A stretch of 64,000 nucleotides of DNA from Hyphomicrobiales bacterium. Lineage in GTDB: Bacteria; Pseudomonadota; Alphaproteobacteria; Rhizobiales; Rhizobiaceae. Positions within the stretch are counted from its first letter, which is position 1, and the number at the start of each line of letters is the position of its first letter. The notes under the pieces were generated by a model. The model was given only the letters and a program-made list of their open reading frames with translations, was not told the origin of the DNA and ran no database searches. The stretch lies in NCBI GenBank assembly GCA_900473795.1, contig UCMT01000058.1:124001-188000 (forward strand). The letters run 5' to 3'. Both the position numbers and the translations under genes were made by a program. Below, piece after piece: positions 44,576 to 52,562 of this stretch.

Positions 44576-45232
44576 ATGAGCGACAATGTCCCGGAAACGA
44601 AACTCACCGTATCCAAACGGCGCTGGGCCGAGGAAGGCAAGTTCCTGACGGGGAAAATCACCCGCGCGGAAACCGATCGCCTGCCGCCGGGCCAGCATCT
44701 GGTCAAGAACTGGCCGGTTCTCGATCTAGGCCAGCAGCCGCGGATCCAGCCGGCGGAATGGGCGCTGCAGATCATCGGCGCCGTCGAAAATCCGGTGAAG
44801 CTCGACTGGGACGCTTTCCATCGGCTGCCGCAGAGCAGCAAGTTCTCCGACATTCATTGCGTGACGACCTGGTCACGCTACGACAATCGCTGGCAGGGCG
44901 TCTCCACCCACGACCTGCTCGACCTGGTGATGCCGAAACCGGAAGCGCAGTTCGTGATGCTGACAAGCTATGACGGCTATACCACCAATCTGCCACTCGA
45001 GGATTTCGCCTCCGAGGACGGCATTCTGGCAACGCACTGGGAAGGCGAGCCGCTGACGCGCGATCACGGCGGCCCGATGCGCCTGGTCATCCCGCATCTC
45101 TATTTCTGGAAAAGCGCCAAATGGCTGCGCCGCATCGAATTCCTGCTTGGCGACCAGGCTGGCTTCTGGGAACGGAACGGCTATCACATGCGCGGCGACC
45201 CCTGGCGTGAACAGCGCTATACGGGCGATTGA
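44576..45232 (+). CDS. Sulfite-oxidase-like molybdopterin oxidoreductase
   Basis: 218 residues containing the oxidoreductase molybdopterin-binding fold. The Mo-coordinating Cys lies in DIHCVTTWSRYDNRWQGV (about residue 94), followed by YDGYTTNLPLE and GGPMRLVIPHLYFWKSAKWL, all typical of the small cytosolic YedY/MsrP-related COG2041 group. No Tat signal and no heme or membrane partner gene is adjacent, so it may be a stand-alone cytoplasmic enzyme with unknown substrate. The stop lies three bases from the stop of the convergent cyclase gene. Confidence 0.85.
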   Translation: MSDNVPETKLTVSKRRWAEEGKFLTGKITRAETDRLPPGQHLVKNWPVLDLGQQPRIQPAEWALQIIGAVENPVKLDWDAFHRLPQSSKFSDIHCVTTWSRYDNRWQGVSTHDLLDLVMPKPEAQFVMLTSYDGYTTNLPLEDFASEDGILATHWEGEPLTRDHGGPMRLVIPHLYFWKSAKWLRRIEFLLGDQAGFWERNGYHMRGDPWREQRYTGD

Positions 45233-45235
45233 TCG

Positions 45236-47221
45236 TTACGTCTGCGGTACCGCCCGTGGCTCCGGACCGTCCGGCTGCCAATCGCCATCCGTTTTCACGC
45301 CGACAACCTCGTAGATTTCCAGTGCGGTCGTCCTGCCCTTGAGCTGTGCCTCGCCGAGCGGTCGGAAGGCAATCGCGTCGCCGCATTGTGCGGCCACGGC
45401 ACTGCTTGCGAGGATCGTCGTGCCATAGAGCTTGTTCATGCCCTCGAGGCGTGAGGCGACGTTCACCGTGTCGCCCATGGCGGTATATTGCAGTCGTTCC
45501 CTGGCCCCGACACTGCCGACGACCGCTGTGCCGGTATGAACGCCGAAGCGGGTCCGCAACTCCGGCAGGCCCCGCGCCTTCAGATCGGCATTGAACACCG
45601 TAAGCCTCCTCTCGACCGCCAGAGCACAGCGGCAGGCGTTCTCCGCATGACGCTCGTTGGCGACCGGCGCATTCCACATGGCAAAGACGGAATCTCCGAG
45701 AAACTGGATGATCTCGCCGCCATGGGCGCTGACGGTCTCGTTGAAGATGTCGAAATAATCCGACAGAAGGGCGAGGACTTCTTCCGGCGTACGCTGCTCG
45801 CTCAACGTCGTAAAATCATAGATATCGGTAAACCACGCGGTCACTTCCTGCCGGCGCGCGCCCCTGCCCGCGAACTCGCCGGATTCGATGCCCTTGCGCA
45901 CCAGTTCCTTCGGCACATAGAGGGCAAAGGTGAAGATCGCGTCGCGCGCCCGGCTCATGGCACGCCCGAGCGTCGATATTTCGGCAATGTGCGACGAGAC
46001 CTCGCTCGGCGCGGTGAAATCCAGATCCTGCAGCCGGTTTGCGTTGGCAGTCAGGTGGCCGAGCGACTGGGTGATCAGCCGGGCCATGAACAGGGCGGTC
46101 AGCAGCCCGAGCATGACAATAGCGGCTGCGATAGCGAGCCCCTGGTAAAGGTTGCGGCTGGCGATCGCCGTCAACTCGTCCAGCGGTGCTGCCACCACCG
46201 TGCGGTGTCCGGCAAGCAACAGAACAGACTTCACTGAAGTCGCCATGATGATGTAGGTGCGGCCGCCGATATCGGCGAAGCTCACGCCGCTGTCCTTCGG
46301 CAGATTGGCCCTGATCCCTGTCAGCAAGGGATCCGCCGGCCTTGAAACATCCAGTTCTCCCCTCTCCTTGAGTGCCGTCATCCGGGCCATCAACCCGCGG
46401 TCGGAATGCATGATCGGCCGGCCGGCAGCGTCCATCACGAAGGCGACGGTCCCCGGGGTCAGGCGCTCGCGCGCCATGAACTCGGTGATGGTGCCGAGAT
46501 CGATATCCGCACCGATGACGATGCCGCGATTGCCGCGATGCGCCTGCGAGATGCTCATGCCGAGCGTACCCGTCGTCGCCATCATATAGGGGCCGATCGC
46601 CGCCGGCTTCGTTCCGTTGACCGCTGCCTGATACCAGGGCCGCACTCTCGGGTCGAAGTCGGTTGTGAGAAGCCGCCGCTCCAGCATCTGACGGCCGTCC
46701 TTGTCGAGGAAAACGAGGTGGTTGCTGCGCACTTCCGCGGCCGCCGGCTCCATGACGCGGATGGCGACGACGGCGCCTGCCGGCGCGGCAAGTGCCCTGC
46801 GCCACGCCTCGGTCTTCAGATCGACGGCCTGGATAAAGGCGCCATCCGGATAGCCGGCATAGATCCCATCGAGATCCGGCGACTGGGCGATGACTTCGCG
46901 CAGAAGCGTGATCTTGTCGCCCAAGCGCTCCGGCGGCGGTACGAGGAAGGAATTGGCAATTGACGCGGTGAACCCGACGAGCGCTGTCGTGCGCCCGGAC
47001 AGTATCCCCATCCGGTCGACCAGTCGATCGGAAAAGGCGCGCATGTCGGCCTCGGCATTGACGAGGGCGGAATCCCGAGCCCGCCAGTAGCCGAAACCGA
47101 CAAGCGTGCCCGAAACGACGATCAGCAGGGCCGCCATTGCAAGGCCCAGCAGCGACCGCAGCGGCCTGGTCCACCCGGCCGCAGTGCTCTTGGCGACAGG
47201 GCCAACCGATTGTTCCGACAT
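45236..47221 (-). CDS. Sensory class III adenylate/guanylate cyclase (dCache-HAMP-cyclase)
   Basis: 661 residues from ATG 47221 (GAGGCAAGG upstream). An N-terminal membrane span (about 25-48), a periplasmic dCache-like sensor (about 60-345: LLREVIAQSPDLDGIYAGYP, RPWYQAAVNG), a second span (about 360-385), HAMP, and a cyclase domain from about 465. The cyclase keeps both metal Asp positions (WFTDIYDFTTLS and FLGDSVFAMW) and GDTVNVASRLE. The residue that is Lys in most adenylate cyclases, before FLGD, is Gln here, and the paired position is Thr (YTAMGDTVN), so nucleotide choice is uncertain. Small-molecule ligand sensing at the membrane is likely; the ligand is unknown. Confidence 0.88.
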   Translation of the reverse strand: MSEQSVGPVAKSTAAGWTRPLRSLLGLAMAALLIVVSGTLVGFGYWRARDSALVNAEADMRAFSDRLVDRMGILSGRTTALVGFTASIANSFLVPPPERLGDKITLLREVIAQSPDLDGIYAGYPDGAFIQAVDLKTEAWRRALAAPAGAVVAIRVMEPAAAEVRSNHLVFLDKDGRQMLERRLLTTDFDPRVRPWYQAAVNGTKPAAIGPYMMATTGTLGMSISQAHRGNRGIVIGADIDLGTITEFMARERLTPGTVAFVMDAAGRPIMHSDRGLMARMTALKERGELDVSRPADPLLTGIRANLPKDSGVSFADIGGRTYIIMATSVKSVLLLAGHRTVVAAPLDELTAIASRNLYQGLAIAAAIVMLGLLTALFMARLITQSLGHLTANANRLQDLDFTAPSEVSSHIAEISTLGRAMSRARDAIFTFALYVPKELVRKGIESGEFAGRGARRQEVTAWFTDIYDFTTLSEQRTPEEVLALLSDYFDIFNETVSAHGGEIIQFLGDSVFAMWNAPVANERHAENACRCALAVERRLTVFNADLKARGLPELRTRFGVHTGTAVVGSVGARERLQYTAMGDTVNVASRLEGMNKLYGTTILASSAVAAQCGDAIAFRPLGEAQLKGRTTALEIYEVVGVKTDGDWQPDGPEPRAVPQT

Positions 47222-47327
47222 GCCTTGCCTCAAATCCAAAATGTGCTGATACAATCAACACTTACAGCCGAAGGAACAATATCAGGGACTGATAAACTCG
47301 TACAGCAAGAGACGACCGGGCCTTCGC

Positions 47328-48275
47328 CTATTGCGGCGCGGCCGCTTGCATTGGCTTGCCCGAGACTTCGGCAGCCGCTTCGCGGATCGTCTGCATCAGA
47401 ATGGCGAGCGGCATGGAGGCAATGGCGTTGGCCCGCATCGTCAGTCCGACCGGACCCTTCGTCTCGCTGGTATCGATCGGTAGCGTCACCAGCATGCCGT
47501 CCTCGATATCGCCGGCGACAACGCCCCGCGAAATGATCCAGATGGCGTCGCTTGCCCGCACAAAGGCGCGGCCGAAGGAATCGGAGACGGTCTCGATCTG
47601 GTTCGGCAGGCTGGCAATGCCGTTGGCGATCAGGAACCGCTCGACGAATGGCCGGATGATCGAGGCGCGTGTCGGCATCAGCACCGGATAGGTGCCAAGA
47701 TCATCGAATACCGAGCGTTTTGCCGAAAGCAGCGGATGCCCCTTGCGCACCACGAACACGACCTGCTCGGAATAGAGGTGCTCGAAGGAAAATCCCGTCA
47801 TCTGGTCGGGTGCCGCCAGACGCCCCACCACGAGATCGAGATCGCCGATCCGCAACTGCTCCAGCAACACCGCATTCTCGCCGGTGACGATCTTGATGCG
47901 GCTGCCGGTCTCCTCCTTCAGGAATTGCGCCATGGCGCGCGGCATGATGCGGGTCGATACGGTCGGAAGTGCGCCCACGCGCACCGGAGGCCCCTCGCCG
48001 GCGCGCTCCTGCGAGACCGAATCCAGCCCCTGCCGAATGGCCGTCAGTGCCGCCCCCGCGTGCCGCAGGAAGGCCTCGCCGTAGCGGGTGATCTTGATGC
48101 CCCGGCCGTCGCGCTCGAACACGGCGACACCCAGCACCTCTTCCAATTCACGGATCGTCTTGGTCACGGCCGGCTGGCTGACATGTAGAAGGCCTGCCGC
48201 CTTCATAACGCTCTTCTGGCGGGCGACCTCGACAAAGGTTTGCAAATGACGGAATTTCACACGGGCGTCTATCAT
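47328..48275 (-). CDS. pcaQ: LysR-family activator PcaQ
   Basis: 315 residues with the helix-turn-helix HLQTFVEVARQKSVMKAAGL at the N-terminus and an effector domain that matches the PcaQ type. It is divergent from pcaDCHGB, as in rhizobia, where PcaQ activates the operon in response to beta-carboxy-muconate or its lactone. The gap between the two holds a clear PcaQ operator (48284-48299). Confidence 0.92.
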   Translation of the reverse strand: MIDARVKFRHLQTFVEVARQKSVMKAAGLLHVSQPAVTKTIRELEEVLGVAVFERDGRGIKITRYGEAFLRHAGAALTAIRQGLDSVSQERAGEGPPVRVGALPTVSTRIMPRAMAQFLKEETGSRIKIVTGENAVLLEQLRIGDLDLVVGRLAAPDQMTGFSFEHLYSEQVVFVVRKGHPLLSAKRSVFDDLGTYPVLMPTRASIIRPFVERFLIANGIASLPNQIETVSDSFGRAFVRASDAIWIISRGVVAGDIEDGMLVTLPIDTSETKGPVGLTMRANAIASMPLAILMQTIREAAAEVSGKPMQAAAPQ

Positions 48276-48283
48276 GAAAACTC

Positions 48284-48299
48284 ATAACTCAGAAGTTAA
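48284..48299. promoter_or_regulatory. PcaQ binding site, ATAACT-N4-AGTTAA
   Basis: ATAACTCAGAAGTTAA fits the published rhizobial PcaQ consensus ATAACC-N4-GGTTAA apart from one substitution in each half, which preserves symmetry (AACT/AGTT). It lies 9 bp upstream of pcaQ and 70 bp before the pcaD start, the expected place for activation of pcaD and autoregulation. Confidence 0.85.
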
Positions 48300-48369
48300 T
48301 GATAGACGATAAAATGTCATTTTACCTAACCAGATTAAAGTCCCAATCTGGCGGTGGAGGAAAGTTCCA

Positions 48370-49170
48370 GTGCAGTTTGCTCATATCAACGACGTCACGC
48401 TTCACTACCAGATCATCGGAGCTGCCAATGACAAGCCGGTGCTTGTCTTTGCCAATTCGCTCGGCACCGATTTCCGCATCTGGCGGGACGTGATCGTGCG
48501 GTTCGCGGGCGATTTCGCCATCGTTCTCTACGACAAGCGCGGCCACGGCCTTTCCGATATCGGCGATGTCCCCTATTCGATGGATCTGCACGTTTCCGAT
48601 CTCGCCGGCCTGCTCGATCTCTTGTCGGTGAAGCAGGCCATCGTCTGTGGCCTGTCGGTCGGGGGCTTGATCGCGCAAGGTCTCTATGCGACGCGACCGG
48701 AATTGGTGCGCGCGCTCATTCTCTGCGATACCGCCCACAAGATTGGCACCGTGGAATCATGGGCTTCGCGCATCGCGACCGTCGAGCAGAACGGTATCGG
48801 GAGTATCGCCGACGGCGTCCTCGAGAAATGGTTCACCCCCGCTTTCCGCCGGCCTGAAAACAACGCCTATCATGGCTACCGCAACATGCTCGTCCGCCAG
48901 CCCGTCACCGGTTACACCGGTACCTGTGCGGCGATCCGCGATGCGGATTTCACCGAGGCCGCCAAACGCATCGCCGTGCCGACCCTCTGCATCGTGGGCG
49001 ATCAGGACGGCTCGACACCGCCCGACCTCGTTCTCTCGACCGCAAAGCTCATTCCCGGCGCCCGCTACGAGGTCATCCGCGATGCGGGTCATATTCCCTG
49101 TGTTGAACAGCCGGAGGCGCTGACAGCCGTGCTGCGCGCCTTCATCGATATCGTCCTGTCAGGAGAGTAA
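48370..49170 (+). CDS. pcaD: 3-oxoadipate enol-lactonase
   Basis: 266-residue alpha/beta hydrolase. Nucleophile Ser in CGLSVGGLIA (about residue 97), Asp in VGDQDGSTP and His in DAGHIPCVEQPE complete the triad. GTG 48370 is preceded by GGAGG. It hydrolyses beta-ketoadipate enol-lactone to beta-ketoadipate in the protocatechuate branch. First gene of the pcaDCHGB operon, 5 bp before pcaC. Separate from PcaC, unlike the fused PcaL seen in some bacteria. Confidence 0.92.
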   Translation: MQFAHINDVTLHYQIIGAANDKPVLVFANSLGTDFRIWRDVIVRFAGDFAIVLYDKRGHGLSDIGDVPYSMDLHVSDLAGLLDLLSVKQAIVCGLSVGGLIAQGLYATRPELVRALILCDTAHKIGTVESWASRIATVEQNGIGSIADGVLEKWFTPAFRRPENNAYHGYRNMLVRQPVTGYTGTCAAIRDADFTEAAKRIAVPTLCIVGDQDGSTPPDLVLSTAKLIPGARYEVIRDAGHIPCVEQPEALTAVLRAFIDIVLSGE

Positions 49171-49174
49171 AGCC

Positions 49175-49579
49175 ATGAATGACGCCGCCGCGCCGACCGA
49201 ACGCTACCGCCAGGGGATGACCACCCGTCGTGCGGTGCTTGGTGACCGCCATGTCGACCGGGCCCAATCCTCCACGACCGATTTCGACCGGCCCTTCCAG
49301 GAACTGATCACGGAAGCCGCCTGGGGCAACCTCTGGTCGCGGCCGACCTGGACGAAGCGCGAGCGTTCGATGGTGACGATCGCCCTGCTTGCTGCCCTCG
49401 GCCATGACGAGGAAGTCGCCATGCATGTGCGGGCAACGGCCAACACCGGCGCCAGCCGCGCCGACATCGCCGAAGCGCTTCTTCACGTGGCGATCTATGC
49501 CGGTGTGCCCGCTGCCAATCGCGCGATCAAGATTGCCAAGCAGGTTTTCGAACAGATGGACGCCGAACAGGGAGCCTGA
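49175..49579 (+). CDS. pcaC: 4-carboxymuconolactone decarboxylase
   Basis: 134 residues, the usual size, with the family helices [40 protein letters not shown] and [20 protein letters not shown]; the His within AMHVR is the conserved catalytic position. Removes CO2 from gamma-carboxymuconolactone to give beta-ketoadipate enol-lactone. AGGAGAG precedes ATG 49175. Lies 11 bp before pcaH. Confidence 0.92.
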   Translation: MNDAAAPTERYRQGMTTRRAVLGDRHVDRAQSSTTDFDRPFQELITEAAWGNLWSRPTWTKRERSMVTIALLAALGHDEEVAMHVRATANTGASRADIAEALLHVAIYAGVPAANRAIKIAKQVFEQMDAEQGA

Positions 49580-49590
49580 GGAAAAGCGAA

Positions 49591-50340
49591 ATGTCCGACC
49601 TTTCCAACAAGAAACCCGAGACCGGCGCGTTTTTCCAGCGCGACCGCGCCTGGCATGCACCGGCGCTGACGCCGGGCTACAAGACCTCCGTGCTGCGCTC
49701 GCCGCAAAAGGCGCTGCTCTCGCTCGACGGCACGATTTCGGAGATCACCGGCCCGGTCTTCGGCCATTCCATCCTCGGCGAACTCGACAACGACCTCATC
49801 CACAACTTCGCCAAGCCCGGCGAGAGCGCAATCGGCGAGCGTATCATCGTCCACGGCCGCGTGCTCGATGAACGCGGCAAGCCGGTCCCCGGCGCGCTGC
49901 TCGAATTCTGGCAGGCCAATGCGGGCGGGCGCTACCGCCACAAGAAGGAGACCTATCTCGCGCCGCTGGACCCTAATTTCGGCGGCTGCGGCCGCACCAT
50001 CACAGACGAGGATGGCGGCTACCGTTTCCGCACCATCAAGCCCGGTCCCTATCCCTGGCCGAACGGCGTCAACGACTGGCGCCCAGCCCATATCCACTTC
50101 TCGGTCTTCGGCCATGGTTTTGCCCAGCGGCTGATCACGCAGATGTATTTCGAGGGCGACCCGATGATCTGGAAATGTCCCATCGTCACAACGATCCCGG
50201 ACCGTCGCGCCATCGAGCACCTGATCGCGCCGCTCGACTGGGCCAATACCATTCCAATGGATGCGCGCGCCTACAAGTTCGACATCGTGCTGCGCGGCCG
50301 CCGCTCGACGCTGTTTGAAAACCGGCTGGAGGGCAACTGA
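49591..50340 (+). CDS. pcaH: Protocatechuate 3,4-dioxygenase beta subunit
   Basis: 249 residues. The Fe(III) ligands of the beta subunit can be seen: Tyr in [10 protein letters not shown], Tyr in GPYPWPNG, and His-x-His in [12 protein letters not shown]. It opens the protocatechuate ring between the hydroxyl groups, giving beta-carboxy-cis,cis-muconate. Its stop overlaps the alpha-subunit start (TGATG). The partner is pcaG. Confidence 0.94.
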   Translation: MSDLSNKKPETGAFFQRDRAWHAPALTPGYKTSVLRSPQKALLSLDGTISEITGPVFGHSILGELDNDLIHNFAKPGESAIGERIIVHGRVLDERGKPVPGALLEFWQANAGGRYRHKKETYLAPLDPNFGGCGRTITDEDGGYRFRTIKPGPYPWPNGVNDWRPAHIHFSVFGHGFAQRLITQMYFEGDPMIWKCPIVTTIPDRRAIEHLIAPLDWANTIPMDARAYKFDIVLRGRRSTLFENRLEGN

Positions 50341-50954
50341 TGGTGCAGGATCTCGGCTACCTCAAGGAATCGCCGTCGCAGACCGCCGGCCCCTACGTCC
50401 ATATCGGCTGCACGCCCAATTTCGCCGGCATCACCGGCGTGTATGAGGCTGACCTCGGCGCCGCCATGGTCAATGACAAGACGCTCGGCGAACGCATTAC
50501 GATCCGCGGCCGCGTCATCGATGGCGCCGGCACGCCGCTGAAGGATGCGCTTGTGGAAATCTGGCAGGCCGATGCGGGCGGCCTCTACAACAGCCCGTCC
50601 GAACTGCGCGGTGCCGCCGATCCCAATTTCTCCGGCTGGGGCCGCTGCCCGACCAGCGCCGACGAAGGCGTCTTCACCTTCGAAACGGTCAAACCCGGAC
50701 GCGTACCCTATAAGGACGGGCGCAGGATGGCGCCGCATATCACCTTTTGGATCGTCGCACGCGGCATCAATATCGGACTGCACACCCGCATGTATTTTGC
50801 CGACGAGCCGGAGGCCAATGCCGAAGATCCACTGCTTGTGCGCATCGAACACCGCCATCGCGTCGCGACACTGGTCGCGCCGCGCGAGGGCTCTATCTAT
50901 ACGTTCGACATTCATCTTCAGGGCGAGAAGGAAACCGTCTTTCTCGACATCTAG
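50340..50954 (+). CDS. pcaG: Protocatechuate 3,4-dioxygenase alpha subunit
   Basis: 204 residues with the same beta-sandwich fold as PcaH (LVEIWQADAGGLYNSPSELR) but without the His-x-His iron pair, as expected of the alpha subunit. ATG 50340 shares a base with the pcaH stop. Structural partner of PcaH. The downstream 277 bp to pcaB contain a palindromic element rather than direct coupling. Confidence 0.93.
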   Translation: MVQDLGYLKESPSQTAGPYVHIGCTPNFAGITGVYEADLGAAMVNDKTLGERITIRGRVIDGAGTPLKDALVEIWQADAGGLYNSPSELRGAADPNFSGWGRCPTSADEGVFTFETVKPGRVPYKDGRRMAPHITFWIVARGINIGLHTRMYFADEPEANAEDPLLVRIEHRHRVATLVAPREGSIYTFDIHLQGEKETVFLDI

Positions 50955-51055
50955 GGCATTTCCAGGAAAAGTGTGAAACGGGTTTCCGTCCGGAAATGCT
51001 TAAAAACAAGGGCGTCTTCGTGACTCCGAAACACAGTACACGGCAGTATCGGGAA

Positions 51056-51178
51056 TACCCCCTCTGTCACTTCGTGACATCTCCCCCTCAAGGGGGGGAC
51101 ATCGGGAGCAAGAGGCCCGCGCCACGCCAATCTCCCCACTTGAGGGGGAGATGCCCGGCAGGGCAGAGGGGGGTCAGA
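51056..51178. repeat. Palindromic intergenic element inside the pca operon
   Basis: Arms ccctctgtcacttcgtgaca plus tctccccctcaaggggg (51059-51097) and cttgagggggagatg plus gcagaggggggt (51140-51175) are inverted relative to each other. It is the same family as 13907-14100 and lies between pcaG and pcaB. Confidence 0.8.
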
Positions 51179-51231
51179 CGGCCACTGTCGTGCAGAAAAA
51201 CGCAAACGCTCCAGGGATCTGGGGGGAAGAT

Positions 51232-52293
51232 ATGACCGCCTCCGTCTTCGATCATCCGTTTCTCTCGGGCCTGTTGGGCGACGAGGAAATTGCCGCCTTC
51301 TTCTCGGTGGACGCAGACATCCGCGCCATGCTCTCGTTCGAGGCGGCGCTCGCAAAAGCACAGGCCAAACAAGGGATCGTACCTGCCGAGGCAGCGGCAC
51401 GCATCGCCGAGGTCTGCGGCAACTTCCTGCCCGATGTCCTGGCCCTGCGGCGCGCAACCGCGACAGACGGCGTGGTGATCCCCGAACTTGTCCGCCAGTT
51501 GCGCAAGGCGATCGGCGGAGATGCCGCCGAAAAGCTGCATTTCGGCGCCACCAGCCAGGATGTGATCGACACCAGCCTGATGCTGCGCCTGACATCGGTT
51601 TGCCGGCTCCTGTGCAGCCGTCTGGACAAGCTTCGCGCGGCTTTCGAAGAGATCAACCGGCAGTGGGGCGCAAACCCGCTGATGGCCCGGACGCGCATGC
51701 AGGCGGCAATTGCCATCAGGGTTTCGGATCGCGTCAACGCGTGGAGCGCACCGCTCGCCAGCTACGAGGACCGGCTGGAGCGAATGGCCGTCGTGTCCTT
51801 CCCGCTGCAGTTCGGTGGCGCTGCCGGCACCCTCGAAAAGCTGGGCGACAAGGCTGGCACTGTGCGCGCTGCCCTTGCCGAACATCTCGGCCTCGCCGAT
51901 CATCCGCAGTGGCAAAGCCAGCGGACCACGATCGCCGACCTCGCCCATATCCTGTCCTTGATCTCAGGCAGCCTTGGAAAATTCGGTCAGGACATCGCGC
52001 TGTTGGCGCAGGCAGGCGATGAGATCGAGTTGTCGGGTGGTGGCGGCTCCTCGGCCATGCCGCACAAGCAGAATCCGGTGGCTGCCGAAGCGCTGGTCGC
52101 GCTCGCCCGCTTCAATGCCGTACAGCTTTCCGGCATTCACCAGTCGATGGTTCACGAGCAGGAACGCTCCGGTGCCGCCTGGACGCTCGAATGGATGATC
52201 CTGCCGCAAATGGCCATCGCCTGCGGCGCGAGCCTGCGGTTAGCTTCCACACTCGTTGGGCAGATCAAGCGGCTTGGTGCGGCGGGAGGTTAG
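51232..52293 (+). CDS. pcaB: 3-carboxy-cis,cis-muconate cycloisomerase
   Basis: 353 residues of the fumarase/aspartase superfamily. The superfamily signature SSAMPHKQNPVAAEAL is present near residue 275, with FGATSQDVIDTSLMLRL upstream. Length matches the shorter rhizobial PcaB. ATG 51232 follows GGGGGGAAG. It converts beta-carboxy-muconate to gamma-carboxymuconolactone. The last gene of the pca operon here, separated from pcaG by a palindromic element; pcaIJ and pcaF are not in the window. Confidence 0.9.
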   Translation: MTASVFDHPFLSGLLGDEEIAAFFSVDADIRAMLSFEAALAKAQAKQGIVPAEAAARIAEVCGNFLPDVLALRRATATDGVVIPELVRQLRKAIGGDAAEKLHFGATSQDVIDTSLMLRLTSVCRLLCSRLDKLRAAFEEINRQWGANPLMARTRMQAAIAIRVSDRVNAWSAPLASYEDRLERMAVVSFPLQFGGAAGTLEKLGDKAGTVRAALAEHLGLADHPQWQSQRTTIADLAHILSLISGSLGKFGQDIALLAQAGDEIELSGGGGSSAMPHKQNPVAAEALVALARFNAVQLSGIHQSMVHEQERSGAAWTLEWMILPQMAIACGASLRLASTLVGQIKRLGAAGG

Positions 52294-52334
52294 TTTCGCA
52301 GAGGCGTCAGTTCGCGAAAAGGATGTCCGTCTCC

Positions 52335-52456
52335 CCTCATACCCGCCCTCGTGGAGGGTATCCAGCGCGCCCAAGTCCTTGGGCGCTAGGAAGCCCTTAC
52401 ACGCGATGGACATAGCGTCACCCTCACTACCGGCACAAGGCCGGTAATGAGGGTGA
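52335..52456. repeat. Cluster of stem-loops downstream of pcaB
   Basis: Three hairpins occur in 122 bp: CCCTC/GAGGG near 52345-52358, a perfect 9-bp GCGCCCAAG/CTTGGGCGC at 52367-52386, and a 17-bp arm pair with one mismatch at 52418-52434 / 52440-52456 (tcaccctcactaccggc). They lie between the convergent pcaB and helicase genes and may end transcription from either side, although no long T-run is present. Confidence 0.65.
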
Positions 52457-52562
52457 AATATGAGCGGCTTCGCCGATCCTCTGCCCTGTAGCTCTCACGA
52501 CTACGCAGGTTTTGATCCGTGCGACGGAGCAGCTATTGCTGTTCAGCGAAAAGCGAGAAGCC

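Noticed and set aside
2751-52456. Possible CRISPR array from repeated palindromes
   Set aside because: The repeats are dispersed singly between genes, not arranged as regular repeats with spacers, and no cas genes are present.
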